Assembly (NCBI GenBank): GCA_027486845.1
Contig: JAIXOL010000058.1
Location: 62,001 to 126,000, forward strand
Length of the DNA stretch: 64,000 nucleotides
Reading direction: 5' to 3'
Source of the DNA: Cytophagaceae bacterium
Lineage (GTDB): Bacteria > Bacteroidota > Bacteroidia > Cytophagales > Spirosomataceae
The translations under genes were made by a program, and so were the position numbers. A model generated the notes under the pieces. It made no database searches, was not told where the DNA came from, and saw only the letters and a list, made by a program, of their open reading frames with translations. Positions 17,836 to 26,347 of the stretch are shown here, piece by piece; the first letter of the stretch is position 1; the number at the start of each line of letters is the position of its first letter.

Positions 17836-18978
17836 TTAGTTCTGAAAAATTCTGGTTTTATATGCTTCACGTAAATTGGTTTTTAGAAATTTGCTTGGTA
17901 TTTCAAAAGATTGCATACATGGGCCATAACCTCTTGCAGAATCATAATGTGTAATTTTTATACTTTTTTTATTTAAAAGCCAATTTTCTAATGCCCACCA
18001 ATATTCAGTCTCTAATATATAGCATTCTTCATCGTCGCCTCTTTTATAATTTTGAGGAGTTGGTAAAAGACTTTTATCTATTTTCTTTAAAAACTCTATA
18101 ATTTTAGGTGCTACAAACTCTTGTCTATATGTTGACCATTCTAAAGATTGTTTTTCTTGATTTGGAACAGTTGTTTTTGAAAAAGCAAATACTTCATCAA
18201 AATCTAATACCTTATCTCTTTGCAAATCCAAGTTATCCGTTTCTTCTCCCCAAACTGGATGGGCAGCAGAATAGCAATAACAAATGCCATTTTTGAAAGA
18301 ATAACTTATAATATTTGCTCCAGTTTCTATAATTTCAAAGGGTTCAAAATTTTCAGCATCACAATTACATCCTCGAAACAGACTGTTAATTAATTCTAAA
18401 TGCTTATTAACCAGTAATTTATTTAAATCAGGATTACGATTGGATACAATTCTAAAAAATGATACATCATAAATATTATCTTTGAGCCATTCAATTTTAT
18501 GTTTTCCAACAAATACCATAGTATCAATATTAAAATTAAGTTTTGAGCTTGCTATATACCACAATTCATCAATTGGTTCGTTAATCTTTTGAAGATTATA
18601 ATGTTTATTTTTAACTGATTTTATATCAAAGGTGGATATTTGAACAGGATATGTTTTCTTTGATTTATTCGTCCAAGTTCCTGAATAAGAACCATCTGAG
18701 TTTCTTGTTAAGTCGAATTTTTCAATACTATTATCATTTTCATAGCCTGCTTTTAATACAATATGATTTTCATTCCCAGTAGCTTCTGTGAAAATGATAT
18801 TCTGCCGTTTTGATTCATAAAAATAGCCTCCTTTATCAGAATACCTTCCAATGTCTTTAAGTGAAAAACTTATGACAATAGGGTATTTACCAATAGTTCC
18901 TTTGAAAATTTCAGCGAAACAGATATGGGGTATTATGAAAACTATTATAAGTAACTCTTTCCTTCTCATTTTTGACAT
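17836..18978 (-). CDS. Secreted protein of unknown function
   Basis: This protein has 380 residues, or 377 if it starts at the second Met (MRRKELLIIVFIIPHICFAE). It has a clear signal peptide. The N-terminal 110 residues are rich in beta strands and end in SDGSYSGTWTNKSKKTYPV, a pattern like small lipocalin-like or extracellular glycan-binding domains. The C-terminal part, with NGICYCYSAAHPVWG and LDFDEVFAF, recalls the DUF3298/RsiV-type module, but the match is weak. Cysteines CNCD and CYCY could form disulfides. It is more AT-rich than its neighbours and sits inside the nucleoside/ADP-ribose block. I cannot assign a function. Confidence 0.7.
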   Translation of the reverse strand: MSKMRRKELLIIVFIIPHICFAEIFKGTIGKYPIVISFSLKDIGRYSDKGGYFYESKRQNIIFTEATGNENHIVLKAGYENDNSIEKFDLTRNSDGSYSGTWTNKSKKTYPVQISTFDIKSVKNKHYNLQKINEPIDELWYIASSKLNFNIDTMVFVGKHKIEWLKDNIYDVSFFRIVSNRNPDLNKLLVNKHLELINSLFRGCNCDAENFEPFEIIETGANIISYSFKNGICYCYSAAHPVWGEETDNLDLQRDKVLDFDEVFAFSKTTVPNQEKQSLEWSTYRQEFVAPKIIEFLKKIDKSLLPTPQNYKRGDDEECYILETEYWWALENWLLNKKSIKITHYDSARGYGPCMQSFEIPSKFLKTNLREAYKTRIFQN

Positions 18979-19042
18979 TAAATAATCTTATTTTATCACC
19001 AACAAAAGCTCAATAATTGTCAGATGTTTTTATTACTTCTTT

Positions 19043-19945
19043 TCACCCCACCTCACTCCGCAAAGGAGCAGAGGCTTGAGCTCCCATGCGAGTAACTGAA
19101 ATGGCGGCTGCTTTACAGGCAAACTCAATGGCTTGCTCTAAATTTTTTCCCTCAGAAAGTGCAACCGCTAAAGCACCGTTGAAGACATCACCAGCAGCAG
19201 TGGTGTCAATCGCTTGAACGACAGGAGCAGCAATTAAACGATTGTTAGTCGAATTGTGCAAATATGCCCCTCGTGAACCAAGCGTAATTATGACATTTTT
19301 TATACCTTTTTCATGGAACTTGAGTGCTGCTTGTTCGGCAGTTTCGAGGTCTGTAACTTTTATTCCTGTCAATAATTCTGCTTCGGTTTCGTTGGGGGTA
19401 ATGATGTCGAGATATTGAAAAACAGTTTCGTCGAGTATTTGTGCTGGAGCAGGATTCAAAATAACTTTTGCTCCACTTTCAAAGCATTTTTTGATGGCAA
19501 ATTCTACGGTTGGAATCGGAATTTCGAGTTGAAGCAAAACCGTATCATTTGTCGAAATTTGTTCAATTGCTTTTGCTACTTCCGATATTTGTAAATTTCC
19601 ATTTGCTCCAGAAGCCACGGCAATGCTGTTTTCTCCTTTGGCATCAACCAAAATTAACGCAACTCCCGAAGGATTTTCTATATCAGTAAATACAAAATCT
19701 GTATTAATCCCTTCTTTCTGAAAACCTTGAAAGGCTTGTCTGCCGAAAATATCATCTCCAACTTTACTAACAAAAGTTACATCTGCCCCCAATTTTGCAG
19801 CAGCTACGGCCTGATTTGCTCCTTTTCCTCCCGCATTCATCAAAAATGTACCTCCAAGAATGGTTTCACCTGCGGCTGGTAATTTCTCAGATTTTACGAC
19901 CATATCGGTATTTGAACTTCCGATAACAAATATTCTTTCTTTCAT
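19043..19945 (-). CDS. rbsK: Ribokinase
   Basis: This 300-residue PfkB-family kinase has the N-terminal signature GGKGANQAVAAAKLGADV and the C-terminal signature DTTAAGDVFNGALAVALSEG, which holds the catalytic Asp of the GAGD-like anion hole (here AAGD). NPAPAQILDE and NETEAELLTG are typical of RbsK. It phosphorylates ribose to ribose 5-phosphate in the cytosol. Its start codon overlaps the stop of the nucleoside hydrolase gene by 4 bp (19942-19945), so the two are translationally coupled. Ribose released from nucleosides is the likely source. Confidence 0.93.
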   Translation of the reverse strand: MKERIFVIGSSNTDMVVKSEKLPAAGETILGGTFLMNAGGKGANQAVAAAKLGADVTFVSKVGDDIFGRQAFQGFQKEGINTDFVFTDIENPSGVALILVDAKGENSIAVASGANGNLQISEVAKAIEQISTNDTVLLQLEIPIPTVEFAIKKCFESGAKVILNPAPAQILDETVFQYLDIITPNETEAELLTGIKVTDLETAEQAALKFHEKGIKNVIITLGSRGAYLHNSTNNRLIAAPVVQAIDTTAAGDVFNGALAVALSEGKNLEQAIEFACKAAAISVTRMGAQASAPLRSEVG

Positions 19946-20889
19946 CTTCCTAAATTCTGCTTTAAATAAACATCCATGATTCGCTTCAAAAACTCATCGG
20001 TATTGATACTCACGCCAATTTCTGCATTGGGAGTTTTGGTTTTATCAATTCTTGTAAAACCCTTGTCATCAACTTCTACAAACACTTTTTCAGTTTTGAA
20101 TAAATCGGGGTAAAGTGCCATTCCGATGGCTACGGCATCAAAAAGCGTAGGAGTAGCAGTATTTGACCAAAGGGTTTTTAAACCGCAAAGTGCATTTGTA
20201 AGTGGACTTTGGCGGTAAAGTAATCTTTCTTGCATCATTTTATCCCACTTCACAAAAGCGGTTATGTCAAGTCCTGCATAAACAATATTTGCACCCGAAT
20301 TGACAAATTTCTTTGCAGCCTCAATATCTACTTTAACATTCCATTCGGGGTTGATGGTTGGGCTACCGTTATACCCAATATAAAACGAGCCAAACATAGC
20401 GATTACTTTCTTGGCCAATTTCAAGGCTTGTGGGTCTTTTTCAATAATATCTTTCATGTTGGTCACTGGCCCAACCGAAAATAAAATCACTTCATTAGGA
20501 TATTTACGTAATTGTTCGATAATAAAATCTGCTCCAGATTGCTTAATCGGTTTGACTTTATTGAACCCTTTTGACCAGAAATATTGCTCAGCATACCAAT
20601 TTGCACGCTCATCTATGTTTGAAGTATTTCGCCCCATAGCTACTGGAATCTGCTCTAAACCAGTTTCGTAAAGCATTTTGCAGGCCAATTCTGCACGGTC
20701 GTTAGTTCGTCCGTAACAGGTTGTTATGCCTAAAATTTCAAATTTATCAGTGCTGGCCAACATCAAAGCTACGGCGTAAGCATCATCAATGTCATCGCCT
20801 AAATCGCAATCAAGGATTATTTTTTGTTTTTGGGCTTGAATTGAAATAAACACTAAGCAAAGAATACCAAGTAGAATAAGTTTTTTCAT
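19942..20889 (-). CDS. Exported nucleoside hydrolase (inosine-uridine preferring type)
   Basis: This 315-residue protein has signal peptide MKKLILLGILCLVFISIQAQ. The nucleoside hydrolase calcium site is visible as DCDLGDDIDDAYAVALML (D-x-D-x-x-x-DD), with conserved NMKDIIEKDP and FDAVAIGMAL later, where the Asp is a further metal ligand. It splits nucleosides into base and ribose. Most family members are cytosolic; the signal peptide points to periplasmic action on external nucleosides. Its 3' end overlaps rbsK by 4 bp, and the divergent phosphodiesterase gene at 21068 could supply upstream steps. Confidence 0.9.
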   Translation of the reverse strand: MKKLILLGILCLVFISIQAQKQKIILDCDLGDDIDDAYAVALMLASTDKFEILGITTCYGRTNDRAELACKMLYETGLEQIPVAMGRNTSNIDERANWYAEQYFWSKGFNKVKPIKQSGADFIIEQLRKYPNEVILFSVGPVTNMKDIIEKDPQALKLAKKVIAMFGSFYIGYNGSPTINPEWNVKVDIEAAKKFVNSGANIVYAGLDITAFVKWDKMMQERLLYRQSPLTNALCGLKTLWSNTATPTLFDAVAIGMALYPDLFKTEKVFVEVDDKGFTRIDKTKTPNAEIGVSINTDEFLKRIMDVYLKQNLGR

Positions 20890-21067
20890 GAGGTTTTGGT
20901 CAAAATTATATTCAAATTAAATACAATTTTTTCATTGTTTAATTCAATTATACAGCATCTTTTTTTTTTACCAAAGCTATTTCTTTAGAACTGTCAAATC
21001 GTGATAGTAAAAATTGCCAAAATTCATCTAAATTTACCCTACATTTTCATCTAAAAAACAACAAAGT

Positions 21068-22333
21068 ATGTCTCACTTTTCAAAAAAAACTTTTAGTTTT
21101 TTCTTTATACTGACTTTAAGTACTTCAGTTTTTGCACAAACAAACGAAAAAACTCCTTTAGTCGGCGTTCCCTACGTCGTCATGGTTTCATTCGATGGTT
21201 TTCGCCATGATTATGTGGAAAAATACAATACGCCCAATTTTAAGGAGTTTATCAAGCAAGGAGCGGCGGCCGAAATGATGCTTCCATCGTTTCCGAGTAA
21301 GACTTTTCCGAATCATTATACGCTAGTTACGGGGCTTTACCCTAGTAATCATGGCTTGGTTGATAATACGTTTTATGATAAAGGCCGAGATACATTTTAC
21401 TCGATTCGTCAGCGTGAAAAAGTCGAAGACCCTTATTATTATGGTGGTTTGCCACTTTGGCAATTGGTTCAGCAAAATGGCATGAAATCGGCATCCTATT
21501 TTTGGGTAGGATCAGAAACTCCGATTGGTGGACAGTTTCCAAATTATTACCATAAATTTGATGATACTGTACCGCATAAAAATCGAGTAAACGCAGTTTT
21601 CGATTGGTTGAAATTACCCGAAGCCGAACGCCCGCATCTGATTACGATTTACTTTTCGATGGTTGATACGCAAGGCCATGAATATGGCCCTAACGGTCAG
21701 AAAACCAAAGAGGCAGTTATGGAAGCCGATAGTTTGGTTGGAATGTTGGTTGAAGGTTTGAAGAAAATTGATTTGCCTGTAAATGTAATTTTGGTGGCCG
21801 ACCACGGAATGTATGAAATGCAAAATCGGCCTGCGTATTTTATTTATCAAGATGATATTTTGGCGGGCTTATCGAAAGACGATTTTATCTTTGTGAATAA
21901 TAGCACGCACGCAAATGTTTTCGTAAAAAATAAAGCCAAAGAAGATTCAATATATAGTGTAATCAAGGCGAGAGAGTCGCACTTTAAGGTTTATAAGAAA
22001 GCTGAAATTCCTGCAAAATTGCATTTTAATGAGCATCCACGTATAGGAGATTTGTTTTTTGTAGTTGAGCCAGCATACAGTATTTATTCAAAAGAAGCTT
22101 TGGCCAAAAAGCCCGAAACTCGTTCTGTTTGGGGAGTACATGGATTCGATCCTTCGATAACGCCTGAAATGGGAACGATTTTTTATGCAAAAGGTCCAAA
22201 TATCAAAGCTAATATTAAAATCCCTGCTTTTGATAATATTCATGTTTACCCATTTGTTGCAGCAATTTTGGGCATCACTCCACCGAAAGTTGATGGTAGT
22301 ATTAAGGTTTTGGAAGGTATTTTGAAAAAGTAG
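21068..22333 (+). CDS. Exported ectonucleotide pyrophosphatase/phosphodiesterase (alkaline phosphatase superfamily)
   Basis: This 421-residue protein has a signal peptide (KTFSFFFILTLSTSVFAQ). The first metal Asp lies in MVSFDGFRHDY and the nucleophile Thr in PSKTFPNHYTLVTGLYP; further metal ligands are in DTQGHEYGP and VADHGM, with the last His in GVHGFDPS. This is the ENPP/NPP pattern, which hydrolyses phosphodiester and pyrophosphate bonds of nucleotides, NAD, ADP-ribose or phospholipid-like esters. Divergent pairing with nucleoside hydrolase and ribokinase favours nucleotide substrates. Confidence 0.9.
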   Translation: MSHFSKKTFSFFFILTLSTSVFAQTNEKTPLVGVPYVVMVSFDGFRHDYVEKYNTPNFKEFIKQGAAAEMMLPSFPSKTFPNHYTLVTGLYPSNHGLVDNTFYDKGRDTFYSIRQREKVEDPYYYGGLPLWQLVQQNGMKSASYFWVGSETPIGGQFPNYYHKFDDTVPHKNRVNAVFDWLKLPEAERPHLITIYFSMVDTQGHEYGPNGQKTKEAVMEADSLVGMLVEGLKKIDLPVNVILVADHGMYEMQNRPAYFIYQDDILAGLSKDDFIFVNNSTHANVFVKNKAKEDSIYSVIKARESHFKVYKKAEIPAKLHFNEHPRIGDLFFVVEPAYSIYSKEALAKKPETRSVWGVHGFDPSITPEMGTIFYAKGPNIKANIKIPAFDNIHVYPFVAAILGITPPKVDGSIKVLEGILKK

Positions 22334-22380
22334 CTGTCGAAATATCCTATTTTAAGAAGATTGCTTAGGGACTCAGAAAT

Positions 22381-22437
22381 TCTAAGTCTTTTCTAATACT
22401 AGCTTAACTTGGTTCTAATTTTGTTACCGTACGTTTG
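22381..22437 (+). promoter_or_regulatory. Four 11-bp direct repeats plus promoter of terC-RR-HK
   Basis: Four units begin at 22381, 22392, 22403 and 22414, exactly 11 bp apart, with heads TCTAA, TCTAA, CTTAA and TCTAA. The last unit ends at 22424, 5 nt before the -7 box TACGTTTG (22430-22437); TTG at 22409-22411 gives an 18-bp spacer. One-turn direct repeats are the usual binding pattern of OmpR/PhoB-type regulators. The same arrangement precedes the prohibitin-like gene. Confidence 0.75.
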
Positions 22438-22456
22438 TAACGTAATAATAAAGCAA

Positions 22457-22526
22457 ATACTTTAGGAAAAGTTCAGTTTTTAGTTTAGAGTAGCAAAAGA
22501 GCAGTTGATATTCGACTGCTTTTTTC
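22457..22526 (+). terminator. Structured terC leader ending in a terminator-like hairpin
   Basis: Downstream of the promoter, TACTTTA (from 22457) can pair with TAGAGTA (to about 22493). Then AGCAGT (22500-22505) pairs with ACTGCT (22515-22520), extended by A-T pairs and followed by TTTTTTC. The terminator is 31 bp before the terC ATG, inside the leader. It may act as an attenuator or end a short RNA of about 80 nt. No known riboswitch consensus was recognised. Confidence 0.5.
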
Positions 22527-22556
22527 TTATTTTACGAATAATTAAACCTTACAAAA

Positions 22557-23249
22557 ATGTTAGATGTCATAGTTCCAATGCTATCGTTGATTGCATTAGA
22601 AATAATTTTGGGAATTGACAATATTATATTTATTTCAATTTTGGCAGATAAATTGCCAGAAAGCCAGCGAAAAAAACTACGTTATTGGGGAATTGGTCTT
22701 GCTATGGTCATGCGTCTTCTTTTGTTGGGAATTATTTCGTGGATCCTTAAACTTGACCAAACACTTTTTACACTCGGAGGGAAAGATTTTTCTGGTAAAG
22801 GTCTTATTTTGATTGCTGGTGGGCTTTTCTTAGTATACAAAAGTACAAAGGAGATTTATCATAAAACTGAAGCAGCAACTGATAAGCCTAAACAAGAAGA
22901 AAAAATTAGTTTCTCTAAGTTATTATCAGAAGTTATTATCTTAGATTTAGTATTTTCAATTGATTCAATTATAACCGCTGTTGGGATGGTACAGCAGCTT
23001 TGGATAATGTACACGGCAGTTGTTGTAACGGTGTTAATTATGTTAATTGCATCGAAGCCAATCAGTGAATTTATTAGACTTCATCCATCTTTTAAGATAC
23101 TTGCTTTAAGTTTTTTAATGATGATTGGTGTATCTTTACTGGCTGAAGGGCTTCATTTTGAAATTCCGAAAGGATATATTTATTTTTCGATGGCATTTGC
23201 ATTTTTGGTTGATATAATTCAGATGAAAACCGTCAAGAAAGGATTTTGA
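22557..23249 (+). CDS. TerC family integral membrane protein
   Basis: This 230-residue protein has seven membrane helices and TerC signatures: LIALEIILGIDNIIFISILA in the first helix and LDLVFSIDSIITAVGMV in the middle, each with acidic residues in the membrane that are conserved in the family. TerC proteins are linked to tellurite resistance, manganese export and metal supply to exported proteins. It is the first gene of an operon: the response regulator starts 24 bp later and the kinase overlaps that by 4 bp. The leader carries four regulator-type repeats and a hairpin, so it is probably under control of its own two-component system. Confidence 0.92.
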   Translation: MLDVIVPMLSLIALEIILGIDNIIFISILADKLPESQRKKLRYWGIGLAMVMRLLLLGIISWILKLDQTLFTLGGKDFSGKGLILIAGGLFLVYKSTKEIYHKTEAATDKPKQEEKISFSKLLSEVIILDLVFSIDSIITAVGMVQQLWIMYTAVVVTVLIMLIASKPISEFIRLHPSFKILALSFLMMIGVSLLAEGLHFEIPKGYIYFSMAFAFLVDIIQMKTVKKGF

Positions 23250-23273
23250 AAATAAATCAATATCAACAAAAAT

Positions 23274-23963
23274 ATGATAGAATATAAAAAAATACTCATC
23301 GTAGAAGATGAATTAAAAGTGGCGTCTTTTATCAAAAAAGGCTTACAAACACAAAACTTTGAAGTCATAGTTGCCGAAACTGGAAGGGACGCCAAGCGTT
23401 TCTTTGATGATGGTGTATATGATCTCATCATATTAGATATAGGTTTGCCAGATATGAGTGGTTTAGAGGTTTGTGATTATATTCGCAAGAAAAACACCAA
23501 GGTTCCAATTTTGATACTCACAGCTTTGGGAACGGTAGCTGATAAATTATCAGGGTTTGAGGTAGGTACCGATGATTATATGGTAAAACCATTTGATTTT
23601 ATGGAGCTTTTGGTTCGTGTAAAAGCTTTGTTGAAAAGAACCTCTGAAATAGAGCAACCTTCCGAATGCCTTCAAGAAGCCGATTTGGAACTTGATTTGA
23701 AAGAAAAAGTGGCTCGCCGAAATGGCCGAGTTGTGGAGTTAACGGCCAAAGAATTTAGTTTGCTCGAATATTTGATGATTAACAAAGGTAGGGTTGTATC
23801 GAAGGTGGATATTGCCGAAAAGGTTTGGGATATAAATTTCGATACCGGTACAAATTTTATTGAAGTTTACGTCAATTATTTGCGTAATAAAATTGATAAA
23901 GGTTTTTCTACTAAGCTCATTCATACGATTGTAGGTATGGGCTATATGCTAAAAAACAAATGA
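23274..23963 (+). CDS. OmpR-family response regulator
   Basis: This 229-residue protein has a receiver domain (about 5-118) with acidic pocket VEDE, phospho-acceptor Asp55 in LIILDIGLPDMSG and Lys in MVKPFDF. A winged-helix DNA-binding domain (about 130-228) follows, with VELTAKEFSLLEYLM and NFIEVYVNYLRNKID. It would bind direct repeats as a dimer when phosphorylated. Its likely partner is the histidine kinase that overlaps its stop by 4 bp. The four-repeat elements at 22381 and 25319 flank this operon and are the natural candidate targets. Confidence 0.95.
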   Translation: MIEYKKILIVEDELKVASFIKKGLQTQNFEVIVAETGRDAKRFFDDGVYDLIILDIGLPDMSGLEVCDYIRKKNTKVPILILTALGTVADKLSGFEVGTDDYMVKPFDFMELLVRVKALLKRTSEIEQPSECLQEADLELDLKEKVARRNGRVVELTAKEFSLLEYLMINKGRVVSKVDIAEKVWDINFDTGTNFIEVYVNYLRNKIDKGFSTKLIHTIVGMGYMLKNK

Positions 23964-25315
23964 CGATTCGTATACGTATGGCGGTGCTTTTTTTAAGCAT
24001 CTTTTCTATTTTATTGCTTGTCTTTTCGGCTGTAATTTATTTAGAGAGCGAGGTTTACCGCCAAAAAGAGTACAAAACTCGTCTTCGTCAAGAAGCCCTT
24101 ATGGCCACTACTATTATATTCAATAAAAAAGAAATAAGTCCCGATTTATTGAAACTTCTTGATAAAAATAACATCACCGCTCTCAATCAAGAGGAAATTA
24201 TAATTTATGATATTGATGATAAAGTAATCTACGAAAGTGGCTCTGATACCCCAAACTTAAAGCACGAACTTCTGAACGTCATTAGAAAAGAAAAAGAACT
24301 TTTTTGGGAAGAAAATGGCCTTGAAATGTACGGTACAGTTATCAAAAATAATAATAAACAATATATAGTTTTGGCATCGGCCGTTGATAAATATGGCCTT
24401 AGTAAACAAAAAAATTTAGCTCTGACTTTAGGTTTCTCGGCATTGCTTTTGGTTTGTATTAGTGCTATTATTGGTTGGCTATTTGCTCGAAGAATGTTGT
24501 TTCCGATTCAACAAATGATTAAGAAAATCGATAGGATTCGTGCTTCACAACTTAATTTAAGACTTGATGAAGGAAATAAAGCCGACGAATTGGAGCAACT
24601 TTCGATTCGCTTTAATCAGATGCTCGACCGTCTCGAAAAAGCTTTTCAAACTCAGCGTTCATTTGTTTCGCATGCCTCCCATGAATTACGTACGCCTCTC
24701 ACAGCCATTACTGGTCAAATTCAAGTATCCCTTTTGGCCAATGATAATCCTGCCGATTTGAAGCTTATGATTCAGTCGGTGTTGGACGACGTGCAACAGC
24801 TTAATAAGTTGACTAATAATCTTTTAGACCTAACTAGCATTGATGCAGACGAAACCAAATTTAAGTATACTTTGGTCAATATGTTGGAGGTTATTTGGCA
24901 AATTCGTACCGAATTATTAAAGAAAAATCCTGATTATCAAATATTGATTAGTTTAGATGATCGGGCCGAACAAATGCCTGAAGTTAAAGGCAACGAAGGT
25001 TTAATTTATACGGCTTTGATAAATTTGTTAGAAAATGGAGCGAAGTTTTCATCAAAACACATAGTTGAAGTAAAAATCAAGATAGAAAACCAATCCTTGC
25101 TCATTGATTTTCATAACGAAGGTTCGGTGATTCCTGCTAACGAATTGAATCAAATTTTTGAGCCTTTCAAACGTGGTTCAAATTCCCGTAACACCAAAGG
25201 TCATGGCGTTGGACTTTCGCTTACTCGCCGTATTGTGCAGCTTCACAAGGGAGAAATTAAAGTGGTGTCTTCAGAAATTGAAGGTACAACTTTTACGCTT
25301 TTATTACCCAAATGA
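23960..25315 (+). CDS. Sensor histidine kinase with HAMP domain
   Basis: This 451-residue protein has two membrane helices (MAVLFLSIFSILLLVFSAVI and ALTLGFSALLLVCISAIIGW) around a periplasmic sensor of about 130 residues. A HAMP linker follows, then HisKA with the phospho-acceptor His in SHASHELRTPLTAITGQI, and an ATPase domain with the N-box in LINLLENGAKFS and GHGVGLSLTRRIV. It overlaps the regulator gene by 4 bp, which marks a dedicated pair. The sensed signal is unknown; the link to TerC and a prohibitin-like lipoprotein suggests metal or envelope stress. Confidence 0.94.
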   Translation: MTIRIRMAVLFLSIFSILLLVFSAVIYLESEVYRQKEYKTRLRQEALMATTIIFNKKEISPDLLKLLDKNNITALNQEEIIIYDIDDKVIYESGSDTPNLKHELLNVIRKEKELFWEENGLEMYGTVIKNNNKQYIVLASAVDKYGLSKQKNLALTLGFSALLLVCISAIIGWLFARRMLFPIQQMIKKIDRIRASQLNLRLDEGNKADELEQLSIRFNQMLDRLEKAFQTQRSFVSHASHELRTPLTAITGQIQVSLLANDNPADLKLMIQSVLDDVQQLNKLTNNLLDLTSIDADETKFKYTLVNMLEVIWQIRTELLKKNPDYQILISLDDRAEQMPEVKGNEGLIYTALINLLENGAKFSSKHIVEVKIKIENQSLLIDFHNEGSVIPANELNQIFEPFKRGSNSRNTKGHGVGLSLTRRIVQLHKGEIKVVSSEIEGTTFTLLLPK

Positions 25316-25318
25316 AAT

Positions 25319-25375
25319 TCTAAGCTACTTCTAATTTTAGATTAATTCCAGCCTAATGTTGGTGTTTTACATTTG
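25319..25375 (+). promoter_or_regulatory. Four 11-bp direct repeats plus -7 box of the prohibitin-like gene
   Basis: Units begin at 25319, 25330, 25341 and 25352, with heads TCTAA, TCTAA, ATTAA and CCTAA. The last unit ends at 25362, 5 nt before the -7 box TACATTTG (25368-25375), the same spacing as before terC. No TTG is present at the -33 position, which fits a promoter that needs an activator. The first unit starts 4 nt after the kinase stop codon. Confidence 0.75.
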
Positions 25376-25419
25376 TATTGTCTTCAGTGGAAGATATAAA
25401 TACTAAATCTAAATATAAA

Positions 25420-26205
25420 ATGAAATCAAGAGTTTTCGTTTTCATAGCAGCAATTGGATTGTTGTTGGGAAGTTGCACAATTGTGCGACAGGGTGAAGTT
25501 GGTGTGAAGCGTTCGTTTGGTAAAATCAAACCCGAACCTTTGATGGAGGGAGCTAGAGGTTTTAATCCGTTTACTACAACAATCATAAAATTGCCAACAC
25601 GTACAATGAATATGGAGGTTCGTTTGCCTCTACCTTCGAAAGAGGGCCTCACGGTTCAATCGGATGTATCAATCTTATATCGCTTAGAAGGAAGTTACGC
25701 TCCCAAAGTCATTGAAAATTTGGGTAGAAATTACGAACAAGTTGTAATTTTACCAGTTTTTCGTTCGGCGGTTGCAGATATTTCTTCACAATATTATGCC
25801 AAAGATATGCATACGGGTCAACGTGCAGGTATCGAAAAATCAATCAAAGAATTAATGATGACGCAGTTAAAAGACCGAGGTTTTGTGATTGAGGCAGTTT
25901 TATTGAAAAGTATCGTTTTACCTGCCGGCCTCACAAAAGCCATCGAAGATAAACTTGAAGCCGAACAGGACGCACAACGTATGCAGTTTGTATTGGATAA
26001 GGAGCGTCAAGAAGCAAAACGCCGTACAATTGAAGCCGAAGGTGTTAGAGATTCACAAAAAATTATTGCCGAAGGACTTACCCCTTTATTGATTCGCTTC
26101 AAAGCAATCGAGGCATTCAATAAATTATCGACATCACCAAATGCAAAAGTAATTATAACCAATGGCGACCAACCATTAATGCTAAATTCAGACAAATTGG
26201 AGTAG
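25420..26205 (+). CDS. Prohibitin/SPFH-domain lipoprotein
   Basis: This protein has 261 residues from the ATG at 25420; the frame from the TTG at 25378 is longer but lies across the predicted transcription start. The signal peptide ends in the lipobox LLGSC, so this is a lipid-anchored rather than transmembrane SPFH protein. The SPFH domain covers about 25-210 (VRQGEVGVKRSFGKIKPEPL, RTMNMEVRLPLPSKEGLTVQ). A coiled coil rich in Glu/Lys/Arg follows (EDKLEAEQDAQRMQFVLDKE). SPFH proteins form membrane ring assemblies that protect or organise envelope proteins. Its promoter matches that of terC, so it probably belongs to the same regulon. Confidence 0.88.
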   Translation: MKSRVFVFIAAIGLLLGSCTIVRQGEVGVKRSFGKIKPEPLMEGARGFNPFTTTIIKLPTRTMNMEVRLPLPSKEGLTVQSDVSILYRLEGSYAPKVIENLGRNYEQVVILPVFRSAVADISSQYYAKDMHTGQRAGIEKSIKELMMTQLKDRGFVIEAVLLKSIVLPAGLTKAIEDKLEAEQDAQRMQFVLDKERQEAKRRTIEAEGVRDSQKIIAEGLTPLLIRFKAIEAFNKLSTSPNAKVIITNGDQPLMLNSDKLE

Positions 26206-26215
26206 AAGTAAAGAC

Positions 26216-26287
26216 GGTGTCTGGTCTGTGCGGAAAGCGTTTTGCGGGTTTCGTTTTTTGTCAGAACAAAACCAGACATCTTTTTTT
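26216..26287 (+). terminator. Terminator with a long stem-loop after the prohibitin-like gene
   Basis: GGTGTCTGGT (26216-26225) pairs with ACCAGACATC (26271-26280), with one G-U pair, closing a 45-nt structured interior. A run of seven T follows. It starts 11 bp after the stop codon. Confidence 0.75.
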
Positions 26288-26347
26288 AAATATCTTTTGC
26301 ACAACAATACAAGTAAGTTATTCGAAAAAGTATCAATTAAATTCACC

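Noticed and set aside
22444-22556. yybP-ykoY manganese riboswitch before terC
   Set aside because: TerC genes often carry it, but I cannot find its conserved loop sequences in this leader; only a hairpin and a terminator are visible.
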